A stretch of 53,222 nucleotides of DNA from Clostridia bacterium (GTDB lineage: Bacteria > Bacillota > Clostridia > TANB77 > CAG-508), in the NCBI GenBank assembly GCA_022790975.1, contig JAAVYF010000018.1, positions 1 to 53,222 on the forward strand, read 5' to 3'. This document shows, piece by piece, positions 37,184-46,546 of the stretch (position 1 is the first letter of the stretch; every line of letters begins with the position of its first letter). The translations under genes and the position numbers were made by a program. The notes under the pieces were generated by a model. It worked only from the letters and a program-made list of their open reading frames with translations. It did no database searches and was not told the DNA's origin.

Positions 37184-38479
37184 ATGATGTTAAAAAATAT
37201 TTTTAATAATGAAAAAGGAATCTTTTTAAGAAAGCTTAGAACATTAAAAGATTATTTTAAAAATTTTATTATATTTTTTATAATTATTATGTTTCTTTCT
37301 TCAAATAATGTTTTTGCTGATGATGAAATAGAAGAATTTAATGATATTGATGAAGATATACTAATTACTTCTTCTAATACAGTTGAAGAACCAGAAACAT
37401 ATTCTAAATATATAATTTGTATGGAAAGAAGTACAAAAAGAGTTCTATTTGAGAAAAATGCTTATGCTAAAACTCCTATGGCATCTACTACTAAAATTTT
37501 GACTGCAATAATAGCTTTAGAAAAATGTAGTTTAAATGAAGAAGTTCATATTTCTCAAAAAGCTGCGGGTACAGGAGGTTCAACATTAGGTATTACTTCG
37601 GATACAACAATGACAATGGAAAGTTTATTATATGGTTTACTATTAAGATCTGGAAATGATTGTGCTGTTGCAATTTCAGAACATATAGGAGGAAGTGTAG
37701 AAGAGTTTGCTAAATTAATGAATGAAAAAGCAGTATCCCTAGGATTAACTAATTCTCATTTTGTAACACCTCATGGTTTAGATAGTGATGAACATTATAC
37801 CACTGCTTATGATTTAGCTATTTTAACAGATTATGCTTTAAATAATAGTGAATTTAAAAAAATAGTTGGAACTAAACAGATAGATATAATGATAGGGGGA
37901 TATTCTAGAACATTAAATAATACAAATGAGCTTTTAGGAAATGTTCAAGGAGTATATGGTGTAAAAACAGGTTTTACAGGAAATGCAGGAAGATGTTTGG
38001 TTACAGCTTGCAAAAGAGAAAATTTAGATGTTATAGTTGTTGTTCTTGGGGCTGATACTAAAAAAATAAGAGGAATTGATAGTAAAAGTGTTTTAGAATA
38101 TGTTTTTAATAATTATGAGATGATAAATACAGAAGATTTAGTAAAGAAAGCATTTGAAAATTATAATAATTCCATAAATATAAAATTATTAAAATCCCAA
38201 AGTAAAATAAAAATAAATTATACAGATAATTTTACTTATATTTATCCAATAAATAAAAATAAAATTCCTATGCTGAAAACTTCGATTTATTGCATTTCCG
38301 TAATAAATGCTCCACTTGTTGAAAATTCTACTATAGGAAAATTAAGGGTTATGTGTGAAAATGAAATATTGTATGAGATAGATATTAAAATATCTCAAAG
38401 CATAGAAAAAATGAATTGGAAAGATTATTTTAAATCATTTATTTGTAACTACAAAAAATACTATAAAATAAAAATATAA
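37184..38479 (+). CDS. D-alanyl-D-alanine carboxypeptidase (DacF-like)
   Basis: Penicillin-binding serine peptidase that trims the terminal D-Ala of peptidoglycan stem peptides (S11 family). A hydrophobic signal segment (IIFFIIIMFLSSNNVFA) exports it. Motifs: SxxK in MASTTKILT, SGN in LLRSGNDCAVA, KTG in GVKTGFTGNAGR. A C-terminal beta domain and amphipathic tail (MNWKDYFKSFI) probably anchor it to the membrane. The frame opens at ATG 37157, but the SD TGGGTGA (37172-37178) favours ATG 37184, 431 aa. Together with the next gene it forms an envelope-related pair. Confidence 0.92.
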   Translation: MMLKNIFNNEKGIFLRKLRTLKDYFKNFIIFFIIIMFLSSNNVFADDEIEEFNDIDEDILITSSNTVEEPETYSKYIICMERSTKRVLFEKNAYAKTPMASTTKILTAIIALEKCSLNEEVHISQKAAGTGGSTLGITSDTTMTMESLLYGLLLRSGNDCAVAISEHIGGSVEEFAKLMNEKAVSLGLTNSHFVTPHGLDSDEHYTTAYDLAILTDYALNNSEFKKIVGTKQIDIMIGGYSRTLNNTNELLGNVQGVYGVKTGFTGNAGRCLVTACKRENLDVIVVVLGADTKKIRGIDSKSVLEYVFNNYEMINTEDLVKKAFENYNNSINIKLLKSQSKIKINYTDNFTYIYPINKNKIPMLKTSIYCISVINAPLVENSTIGKLRVMCENEILYEIDIKISQSIEKMNWKDYFKSFICNYKKYYKIKI

Positions 38480-38562
38480 TTTTTTGTATATAAATTTTAA
38501 ATGTGGGTATAATCCCTTCAAATAATTTTGTAGAGAAACTACAAAATAAAAGGAGGGTTTTT

Positions 38563-39372
38563 ATGAAAGAATTTTTAAAAAAGAATAAGTTTGTTATTTT
38601 GTTTTTTTCAATTTTTATAATTTCAGTATATGCATTTTATTCTAGGGTTTTTGCATACACATATGAAAATTTAGACTTTAAGTATGGAAAAGTAAAGACA
38701 GAATGTTTGAATGTTAGATGTGGACCTGGAATAAATTATAATAAGGTCGGAAAAGTATATAAAGATGAGTATATAAATGTTTTTGCCAAAGTAGGTGACT
38801 GGTATATTATTCAAACAAATTCTGAACTGATTGGAGCAGTTTCATCTGAATATATAGAGGCGATTTATAATGAGAATGAGATTTCCATGGAGAAAAAGAA
38901 AAGTAATGAACAAGGAACAAATGTTGAGGTAAATGCTAGTGAGAGTATTAATCAAGAAAATAATATAGAATTTGAGGATGTTTTAAATTTAAGTGAAGAA
39001 GAACAAGAATTTTTAAATTTAATAAATTCAAATAGAAAAAATATAGGACTTAGTGAATTACAAGTGGATCCTGAAATTCAGAATATAGCTAGGCTTAAAG
39101 TAAAAGACTTAAATGAGAATAATTATTTTTCACATGTATCTCCAACATATGGAAATATTGAAAATATGTTTAAAACATTTAATATTAATTGTGTAAGTTC
39201 TGGGGAAAATATTGCAGGAAATAAAAATTTAGCTGGAGCGGTTGAAGCTTGGATGAATTCAGAAAATCATAAAGCTAACATTTTAAATGAAAAATATAAT
39301 TATACAGGGGTTGCCATAATACAAAGTAAAACTTATGGAAAAATTTTTGTTCAAGTGTTTGCAGAAAAATAG
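38563..39372 (+). CDS. Secreted SH3b-CAP (YkwD-like) protein
   Basis: 269 aa from ATG 38563 (SD AGGAGGG; the upstream extension of the frame lacks an SD). Signal/anchor segment at ~10-30, then a bacterial SH3 domain (VKTECLNVRCGPGINYNKVG..., ~42-100), which binds cell wall in many secreted proteins, an acidic linker, and a CAP/SCP domain (~145-269) with the family residues LINSNR, NNYFSHVSP, SGENIA and WMNSENHKANIL. YkwD-type proteins are typical of spore-formers and gut Firmicutes; their precise role is unknown. Confidence 0.92.
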   Translation: MKEFLKKNKFVILFFSIFIISVYAFYSRVFAYTYENLDFKYGKVKTECLNVRCGPGINYNKVGKVYKDEYINVFAKVGDWYIIQTNSELIGAVSSEYIEAIYNENEISMEKKKSNEQGTNVEVNASESINQENNIEFEDVLNLSEEEQEFLNLINSNRKNIGLSELQVDPEIQNIARLKVKDLNENNYFSHVSPTYGNIENMFKTFNINCVSSGENIAGNKNLAGAVEAWMNSENHKANILNEKYNYTGVAIIQSKTYGKIFVQVFAEK

Positions 39373-39394
39373 TTGTTAAATATAATTATATAAA

Positions 39395-39430
39395 AACTGT
39401 GGTGTAGTTTTTAATAACTACACCATAGTT
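39395..39430. terminator. Bidirectional terminator
   Basis: 15-bp stem AACTGTGGTGTAGTT / AACTACACCATAGTT (one wobble) between the convergent genes. Confidence 0.85.
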
Positions 39431-39448
39431 AATCATTTTTATTTTATC

Positions 39449-41029
39449 TTATCTTCCTTCATCAGTACTTTGAATTAATGTATCATCAACTACTAATTCT
39501 CCATTTTCTAATGCCATTTGTTTTTCTAAAAATTTATTTAATCTTTTTTGAGCTGTATGTTTTATAGTTTTTAATAATGGTCTTCCATCTTTGTTTTGAC
39601 CTGCTCTTGATAATTCTATATGTTTATCTCCTTTTTTAGAACGAGAATATTCTAAATTTAAAGAGTTTAAAATATCTATTGCATGTTCAGTATTTTGTAC
39701 TTGTTCATTTGAGTCAGCACTTAAAGGATTTGCAAGAGATAATGTTAAATCTTTCTCTGTTGAGAAATTAAGTAACACATTTAGTAAATCTTTTCCTTCA
39801 TCGTTTTGTTCTAAAACATTTATATTGTTTTCTAAATTATCTAGAGCTGCTAATAAAGTTTTACCTTCTTCAGAACTTTCTAAAAATGCTCTATTTTTTT
39901 CTATAGTATTTTTGTGTTGTTTGAAGAAATTTGGATCTTTTTTTTGTAAACTCATTAAAGCTGCATATAATTCTTTACTATTTTTACTCTTTTCTAAAAC
40001 ATCTGGTTTTTTTTCTAAATTATCTAAAGCAGTTAATAAAGCTTTACCTTCTTTTGATTTTTTAAGAGTATGTCTATTTTTATTTATAAGTTCTTTATTT
40101 TTTATAAAGAACTCTGGAGTTTTTTCTATATTATGTAGAGCTGCTAATAAATCTTTACCATCTTGAGTTTTTTCTAAATCTTTTTTTGCTTTTCCTAAAT
40201 TATTTAAAGCATAAGAAAGAGATTTTCCTTCTGGAGTATTTTTAAATAAAGATTTTTGCATAGTTCTTTTATTTTTTTCTAAAAATGCTTTACATTCAGG
40301 GTTAGCCCAATCCATAAATCCAGCTTGTTTAGCCATAGTTCCAATTACTATATGGTTATTTGCAATATCTGTTTGACTTTTAAATAATTTTTTATAATTA
40401 TTTAATTTATTGTTTATTTTAGATATAACTTCTTTTTGTTCTTTAATTTTCTTTTTGATATTTGATAAATCTGATGTTAAAGTATTTAATTTATATCTAG
40501 CTTTTTCTTTTTCAGCTATAGCTTTTTTCACAGATTCTTTAGCTCTTTTTAATTCTGATTTTGAACCTTTTCCTTTTCCATATCCTAAAAAATATTCAAG
40601 TGGTGTTACTTCATTAAATATTTCCTTTTTTTGTTTTCTTACAGCTTTTTTACAGCCTATGATATTACGTTTATATGTTCTAAGATATTTATTTTGATTT
40701 TGAATTGATTTTGATTTTGAAATATAGTCATCTTTTAAAGATTCTATTTTTGATTTTGCTTCTTCAATAGCGTTTTTATTGTTGGTAATAAAAGTTTTTA
40801 GTTTTTTATCAACTTTTATACCTGTTACTTCGTTATTGTAATACTCTAAAGTTGCTAATTCTTTATCTAAATCCATAGTAACTAAACCATCTGTATTACA
40901 TAAAGCTTCTGCAGCTTCCTTAGCATTATTTTCAAATAATAAGTCTTGCTTATATTCTATTGCTTCTTCTGAAAAATTTTCTTTAACAGTTCTAATTGGA
41001 TGAAGCATAGAATCTAAAAATCCTGACAT
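39449..41029 (-). CDS. Repeat-rich coiled-coil protein, unknown function
   Basis: 526 aa, soluble and highly charged, no signal peptide. Residues ~60-220 are predicted by eye to be long coiled coils rich in Lys/Glu. Residues ~250-430 hold at least five imperfect repeats of 30-40 residues built on EGKxLLxALDNLEK, separated by FFxKNKxxIxKNR-type segments. The N-terminus MSGFLDSMLHPIRTVKENFS is amphipathic. No family recognised; a structural or scaffold role is possible. SD AGGAGG on the minus strand. Confidence 0.75.
   Translation of the reverse strand: MSGFLDSMLHPIRTVKENFSEEAIEYKQDLLFENNAKEAAEALCNTDGLVTMDLDKELATLEYYNNEVTGIKVDKKLKTFITNNKNAIEEAKSKIESLKDDYISKSKSIQNQNKYLRTYKRNIIGCKKAVRKQKKEIFNEVTPLEYFLGYGKGKGSKSELKRAKESVKKAIAEKEKARYKLNTLTSDLSNIKKKIKEQKEVISKINNKLNNYKKLFKSQTDIANNHIVIGTMAKQAGFMDWANPECKAFLEKNKRTMQKSLFKNTPEGKSLSYALNNLGKAKKDLEKTQDGKDLLAALHNIEKTPEFFIKNKELINKNRHTLKKSKEGKALLTALDNLEKKPDVLEKSKNSKELYAALMSLQKKDPNFFKQHKNTIEKNRAFLESSEEGKTLLAALDNLENNINVLEQNDEGKDLLNVLLNFSTEKDLTLSLANPLSADSNEQVQNTEHAIDILNSLNLEYSRSKKGDKHIELSRAGQNKDGRPLLKTIKHTAQKRLNKFLEKQMALENGELVVDDTLIQSTDEGR
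39770..40260 (-). repeat. Degenerate in-frame repeats (EGKxLLxALxNLE)
   Basis: About five units encode S-x-E/D-G-K-x-L-L-x-A-L-x-N-L-E-K; the DNA repeats are visible as GCTGCTAATAAA-type and GTTAATAAAGC-type segments. Confidence 0.65.
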
Positions 41030-41094
41030 AATTTATACCTCCTATTATTATATATTTATTACAAACTATATATTTTTATACGCTTACAGTTAAT

Positions 41095-41123
41095 ATTATA
41101 ACACAAAATGTTACCAAAATCAA
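41095..41123 (-). promoter_or_regulatory. Promoter of the coiled-coil gene
   Basis: Minus strand TTGATT (41118-41123), 17-bp spacer, TATAAT (41095-41100). Confidence 0.7.
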
Positions 41124-41206
41124 GGAAATTGATAAAAATATGTAAACTAAATGTAAAAAAAATGACGTTTTTTTGCCAAAATGATATATAAATTTCGCAT
41201 TTTTCA

Positions 41207-41235
41207 TTGATTTTATATTGAATTTGTACTATAAT
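41207..41235 (+). promoter_or_regulatory. Promoter of the adhesin gene
   Basis: TTGATT (41207-41212), 17-bp spacer, TATAAT (41230-41235). Confidence 0.7.
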
Positions 41236-41340
41236 GATAGTATCGATTAATAATAGGGGTTATTATGTCTATTAGAAATAGAACATAATAATCTCTAAAA
41301 AATGATAATAAAAATATTTATAGTAAAGGATGGTATAATT

Positions 41341-44300
41341 ATGACTGGAAAAAAAGTTTGTAAGATTCTACTTGTTTGGTTATGTATAATAACTTTAGTG
41401 ATGCCTTTTGGTACAGAAGTATTAGCAGCAGCCTTAACAAAAGATTCAGTTTCAGCTATATTAGAATCAGTACCATATCGTGAAGGTGGAGAAGAAGCTT
41501 CAGGATTTAAATCAGATAATTATGATACTGGAAGATATGCTTATAAAGTAAAGGGAATAAATGTTTTAAAAGTTGTTCAAAAAAATGATGCAACATATGC
41601 AGATACATTTTATTGTGTAAATGCAGGTTTATCTCTTTCAATTACTGATTCATATAATTACAATAAAGTGGCTGATGATTTTACAGTAATTTCTGATGCA
41701 CAAGTTAAAGAGTGGGCAGACTCAGTAGGAATAAGTGAAGAAAATTATAAATCTTTAATTTATTTATTAAATAATATCTATTTGAAAAAACAAGATACTT
41801 CTTATAAAGATGCATATATAGCAAAAGCATTTGCAGATTTATTAGAAGAAGAAACTGTTGAAAATGGATATGTTCAAACAACAACTGTTGATACAATCAA
41901 ATCATTTTTAACTGATGATGATATTGATGTTGTTCAACAATGGGCTATTTGGTATTTCACAAATGGAAGTAATACAGCAAATTCATTTTATAAAGATGAA
42001 TATAAAAATTTTGGAAGCGTTGAAATTTCTCATCTAGAAGTAGAAGATGGAAAACCAGTTACTAAAAAAGAAGATTTATCTACTACAAGACAAAAATATG
42101 CAGGAATTTTATATGAATATTTAGTAAATTCTGCAAAAGATGCTAGTAAAGCAGAAGTTAATAATGGAAACAAAACATATCCAACAATAGATAAAACAAA
42201 AGCAGTTACATCAACTGTTGATGGAGAATATTATAAAGTTGGACCATTTAAAGTTAATAGTGGAAATACACTTCCAGCAGATTTTAAAGCAATATTTTCT
42301 ACAGAAGGTGGAGAATTATCAAATATAGCTTATAAAATTTATGAAGATGGAGTAGATATTACAAATTCTTTTAAAGATATAGCACTTGATAAAGAATACT
42401 ATATATATTTACCAATAGAAAATAATACTATAACAAGTATAAAATTAGAAACAGAATATACATCTGAATCTGGAAGAAACATAAGTTTATGGACAGGTGA
42501 ACATGATACTCAACATCTTCAACCAGTAGTTTTATTAACAGCAGAGCCTGGAAAACCAGTTAAAGATGAAATTATAGGAAAAATTGATGAAAAAGAATAT
42601 GATTTAGCATTAAGAAAATTTGTAGTTTCTATAAATGGTGATGCTACATCAAACAGAACTCCAGTTCCTACACAAGATAGTTTACATAAATTAGCAGAAG
42701 GAACAATAAAAACAGCAGAATATACACATAGCAAATCACCATTAGCAGTAAATAAAGGTGATAGAGTTGTATTTGAATTTAGAATATATAATGAAGGCGA
42801 TTTAGATGCCAAAGTTAAAGAAATAGTAGATTATATACCAGAAGGGTTAACAGTAGTAGACAAATCAGAAAGTACAGTTAATTCAAAATATAATTGGGAT
42901 GTTCAAGGAACAACTCTAAAAAATACATATTTATCAAATACAACAATATCTGCATTTGATAAAAATAATTTTAATTTATCTTATGGAACTGTTCAATTAG
43001 AATGTGAAATTACAGGAGATTTAACTCAAGGAACAACTTTAACAAATGTTGCAGAAATAGTAACAGATAATGGAAAAGATAGAGATTCTAATGAAGGTTC
43101 AATAAACAAATCAACAATTACAGAAGACTTTACTGGAAATACATCAAATAAAGATGATTTATCAGATAGTTCATACCATTATAAAGGACTTGAAGATGAT
43201 GATGATTTTGAAAAATTAGTTATAGAAGGTAAACAATTTGATTTAAGTTTGAAAAAATTTATTTCATCAGTAAATGGAAATGCATTATCAAGAGAACCAA
43301 AAGTAGATGTTTCTCCATTAAATAATGGAAAAGATGATGCAAATTATACTACAACAAAAACTCCAGTTGATGTTGAAACTGGTGACATAATTACATTTAC
43401 TCTAAGAGTATATAATGAGGGTGATATTTCAGGATATGCAGAGCAAATTACAGACTATATACCAGAAGGCTTAGGCTTTTTAATGAACTATAATACAAAT
43501 TATGATAATAAATGGGCAATTTCACCAGATAGTAAATCAGTAAAATTATCAACAATAAAAAATGCAAAAAATAATGTTAAATTATCAGACTTTGCAGATA
43601 CAGAAAGCTTAGATGATGTAGAAGTTGTTCTTGGAAAAACAAAAATTACTTCAACAGCACTTGCATCTTCAGCAACTAGTGATTCAAATTTAATAAAAGC
43701 ATTTGATGGAACAACGCTTTCATATAAAGATATAAAAATTTCTTGTATAGTAGTAACAGAAGATGAATTGACATTAAAAAATATAGCTGCTATAACTAAA
43801 GAAAGTGATGAAGACAAGAATCCAGTAGAAACAGATAGAGGCTCAGAAGACAGAGATTCAACACCAAAAGATGATATAAATCCAGATGATTATACAACAG
43901 GAAATGAAGATGATGATGACTATGATGTTGTAAAAACAGATAAAAAAGATTTTGATTTAGCTTTACAAAAATTTATTACAGCAGTAAATGAAAATAAAAT
44001 AACAGATAGAACACCAATAGTTTCAAATTCAGAAGGAAAAATAAAATATACACATCCAAACGCAGAACCTTTAGCAGTTGGAAATGGTGATTTAATTACA
44101 TATACAATTAGAGTATATAATGAAGGTGAAGTTGATGGATTTGCAGCTGAAGTTGCTGACGATATACCAACAGGTTTAGTATTTGTACCAGACAATGAAG
44201 TAAATAAATCATATGGATGGCAAATGTATGATAAAGCTGGAAATATTACAACAGATGTAAATCAAGCTACTAGAGTAAAAACAATATATTTATCAAAAGA

Positions 44301-45162
44301 ATCATCTGAAGAAAACTTAATAAAAGCATATGATGGAACAACTCTTTCATATAAAGATGTACAATTAGTATTTAGAGTTGATGAAAATGCTATTGAAAAA
44401 ACAGTTACAACATCTGCTAGAACATTAATAAATACAGCCGAAATTACAAAATGTACAGATAAAGATGGAAATGACATTCCAGATATAGATTCAACACCAG
44501 ATAATAATGATTTAAGTGAAGATGACATTGATCAAGAAAAAGTATATGTAAAATATTTCGATTTGAGTTTAATAAAAGATGTAACAAAAGCTTTAGTTAC
44601 AGTTGATGGAAAAACAACTGAAGTACCAGTTGTTGATGATGGAATTAAAGTTGAAATTCAAAAGAAGAAAATTAATTCTACTTCAATTCAATTTGTTTAT
44701 AATATAACAGTTAAAAATGAAGGAGAAATTGAAGGATATGCAACAGAAATAACAGATTATATTCCAAATGGATTGAAATTTAATAAAGCTTCAAATCCTG
44801 ATTGGGAAGTTGTTACTGATAAAATAATTAGAACAAATGCATTAGCAAAAACATTATTACAACCAGGGCAAACAGCAACAGTTCAAGTTGTATTAGATTG
44901 GGAAAGAAGCAGTGATAACATTGGAAAATTTGTAAACGTAGCTGAAATTTCTGATGATTGGAATCCAAATGATTCACATGATGTGGATTCAACACCAAAT
45001 AATTTAGTTCCAACAGAAGATGATTATGATGATGCTCCTGTTTGGATTGGTATTATTACAGGTATAGCAGATAGACCATATATTGTATTAACATCAGCAG
45101 TATTACTTATTTTAGGAACAGGTATATTCTTAATTAAAAAATATGTTTTAGATAATATGTAA
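41341..45162 (+). CDS. Surface protein with thioester domain and four DUF11-like repeats
   Basis: 1273 aa from ATG 41341 (SD AAAGGA; the frame extends upstream to 41302 without an SD). Signal peptide (~1-30, cleavage near VLAAA). The N-terminal domain has a Cys in DTFYCVNAG and the motif QQWAIW, the pair expected in thioester (TQxA) domains that bond covalently to host ligands. Four modules of 130-250 residues follow, opening with DLALRKFVVSING, DLSLKKFISSVNG, DLALQKFITAVNE and DLSLIKDVTKALV and containing VYNEG and DYIPEGL segments (DUF11/isopeptide-type stalk domains). A C-terminal membrane helix (VLTSAVLLILGTGIFLI) and short Lys tail anchor it; I see no LPxTG motif. Confidence 0.85.
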   Translation: MTGKKVCKILLVWLCIITLVMPFGTEVLAAALTKDSVSAILESVPYREGGEEASGFKSDNYDTGRYAYKVKGINVLKVVQKNDATYADTFYCVNAGLSLSITDSYNYNKVADDFTVISDAQVKEWADSVGISEENYKSLIYLLNNIYLKKQDTSYKDAYIAKAFADLLEEETVENGYVQTTTVDTIKSFLTDDDIDVVQQWAIWYFTNGSNTANSFYKDEYKNFGSVEISHLEVEDGKPVTKKEDLSTTRQKYAGILYEYLVNSAKDASKAEVNNGNKTYPTIDKTKAVTSTVDGEYYKVGPFKVNSGNTLPADFKAIFSTEGGELSNIAYKIYEDGVDITNSFKDIALDKEYYIYLPIENNTITSIKLETEYTSESGRNISLWTGEHDTQHLQPVVLLTAEPGKPVKDEIIGKIDEKEYDLALRKFVVSINGDATSNRTPVPTQDSLHKLAEGTIKTAEYTHSKSPLAVNKGDRVVFEFRIYNEGDLDAKVKEIVDYIPEGLTVVDKSESTVNSKYNWDVQGTTLKNTYLSNTTISAFDKNNFNLSYGTVQLECEITGDLTQGTTLTNVAEIVTDNGKDRDSNEGSINKSTITEDFTGNTSNKDDLSDSSYHYKGLEDDDDFEKLVIEGKQFDLSLKKFISSVNGNALSREPKVDVSPLNNGKDDANYTTTKTPVDVETGDIITFTLRVYNEGDISGYAEQITDYIPEGLGFLMNYNTNYDNKWAISPDSKSVKLSTIKNAKNNVKLSDFADTESLDDVEVVLGKTKITSTALASSATSDSNLIKAFDGTTLSYKDIKISCIVVTEDELTLKNIAAITKESDEDKNPVETDRGSEDRDSTPKDDINPDDYTTGNEDDDDYDVVKTDKKDFDLALQKFITAVNENKITDRTPIVSNSEGKIKYTHPNAEPLAVGNGDLITYTIRVYNEGEVDGFAAEVADDIPTGLVFVPDNEVNKSYGWQMYDKAGNITTDVNQATRVKTIYLSKESSEENLIKAYDGTTLSYKDVQLVFRVDENAIEKTVTTSARTLINTAEITKCTDKDGNDIPDIDSTPDNNDLSEDDIDQEKVYVKYFDLSLIKDVTKALVTVDGKTTEVPVVDDGIKVEIQKKKINSTSIQFVYNITVKNEGEIEGYATEITDYIPNGLKFNKASNPDWEVVTDKIIRTNALAKTLLQPGQTATVQVVLDWERSSDNIGKFVNVAEISDDWNPNDSHDVDSTPNNLVPTEDDYDDAPVWIGIITGIADRPYIVLTSAVLLILGTGIFLIKKYVLDNM

Positions 45163-45190
45163 AAATAAAAATTAAGAATTAATTAAAATA

Positions 45191-45226
45191 AAAACACCAT
45201 AAATTAAAAACTTATGGTGTTTTTTG
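45191..45226 (+). terminator. Terminator after the adhesin gene
   Basis: 12-bp perfect stem AAAACACCATAA / TTATGGTGTTTT followed by T-run. Confidence 0.9.
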
Positions 45227-45430
45227 TTAATTTAAGTGTAAAATATCAGATATACTGATTGATAATTATTTTGCTTATTGTAAGTTATAGATTATATATA
45301 TAAAATTTTATTATTAGAATATTTTTATATTTCTAAAAAATAGTGTAATTAATTAAATTTTACATTTAAAATGGTAATCAAACAAAAAATAATTTATTTT
45401 TAAAATTTGATTTACAATAATTTTGCTATA

Positions 45431-45439
45431 TGGTATAAT
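45431..45439 (+). promoter_or_regulatory. Extended -10 promoter
   Basis: TGGTATAAT with no clear -35, 30 bp before the next ATG. Confidence 0.55.
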
Positions 45440-45469
45440 TTTTTTGATTAATACATATGAGGTGATAAA

Positions 45470-46525
45470 ATGAATCAAATATTAGATTATGATGTTGAAA
45501 AAGGCGGGAAAACCCCACGTAATAAAGGAAACAAAGGCAGTGGAGGAAATAAAAATGGAGGTTCATCTTCTGATAAAATAGTTAAAGTTTTTGCTTTTTT
45601 ATTAATGCTTATAGCAATTGCATTAATTGCTAGTGGAGTATATAGTTTAATGAAAAATAAAAAAGATTCTTCTATAGATAAGACACCTACAGTATCTAAA
45701 GTACAAGCAACAATAGAGGCTCAAGCAAATGAAGATAATGGAAAAGTTGTAATAAGTGTTTCTAGTGATATTGCTATAAATAAATTAATTTATAATTGGA
45801 ATCAAAATATTGAAAAGGTAATTTCTGGCGAAGATAGAACTACTATGGAAGAATTAATAGATTTACCAGCTGGTCAAAATACTTTAACAATTAAAGTTAT
45901 AGATATGGAAAATAATGAAACAATAAAAACATTTTCATTTGAAGCTGAAAAAGGAATAGATACAACTCCACCTGAAATAACATTAGAAATTACAAGCTCA
46001 AAAACATTATTAATTACAGCAACAGATGATAATGCAATAGCATTTATCACATATATGTGGAATGAAGGAGAACAAATAACTGTTGAAGCAGAAGAGGAAG
46101 ACCAAAAAGAAATTCAAGTTGAATTAGAAATACCAAGAGGCAAAAATACAATAAATGTTATTGCTGTTGATAATAGTGAAACACCAAATACCAAATCAGC
46201 TACAAAAACTTTAGATGGTGTTACAAAACCTGAAATTGGATATAATTTAACTGCAGATGCTTCTGTTTTAGAATTAGTTTGTACTCATGAAAATGGAATA
46301 AAGAGTATCTTCTATACATTTAATGGAAAAGATTATGAAAAAGTATTTGAAGATGATGAAATTTCAACTTATATAAGCTTTACTCAACCATCTGAAGAAG
46401 GAGAAAATAAAATGAACTTAACAGTTACAAGCGTTAATGGAACTGTTGCAAACTTTAATCCAGAATGGCAATATTATCCAAATGGTGCTCCAGAGGAACC
46501 TACTGGAACAGAAACAGAACAATAA
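45470..46525 (+). CDS. Membrane-anchored protein with Ig-like repeats
   Basis: 351 aa. A Gly/Lys/Asn-rich cytoplasmic N-terminus (~1-36), one membrane helix (~37-61, VFAFLLMLIAIALIASGVY), then an extracellular part with about three beta-sandwich modules: ISVSSDIAINKLIYNWN, DTTPPEITLEITSS...MWNEGEQ, and NLTADASVLELVC...YTFNGKDY. The DTTPPEI signature is typical of bacterial Ig-like domains. The tail is Pro/Glu/Thr-rich. SD GAGGTGA before ATG. The receiver-GGDEF gene begins 22 bp downstream, so they are co-transcribed. Confidence 0.8.
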   Translation: MNQILDYDVEKGGKTPRNKGNKGSGGNKNGGSSSDKIVKVFAFLLMLIAIALIASGVYSLMKNKKDSSIDKTPTVSKVQATIEAQANEDNGKVVISVSSDIAINKLIYNWNQNIEKVISGEDRTTMEELIDLPAGQNTLTIKVIDMENNETIKTFSFEAEKGIDTTPPEITLEITSSKTLLITATDDNAIAFITYMWNEGEQITVEAEEEDQKEIQVELEIPRGKNTINVIAVDNSETPNTKSATKTLDGVTKPEIGYNLTADASVLELVCTHENGIKSIFYTFNGKDYEKVFEDDEISTYISFTQPSEEGENKMNLTVTSVNGTVANFNPEWQYYPNGAPEEPTGTETEQ

Positions 46526-46546
46526 AACTAGATAGTTGGGGGAAAG

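Larger units (their letters stand above)
41030..41340. promoter_or_regulatory. Divergent intergenic region
   Basis: 311 bp with no gene; it contains back-to-back promoters for the flanking genes with the same -35 and -10 hexamers. Confidence 0.65.
45163..45469. other. Intergenic spacer
   Basis: Apart from the terminator at 45191-45226, the ATCAG / CTGAT inverted repeat near 45245-45259 and the promoter at 45431-45439, I see nothing. Confidence 0.6.
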
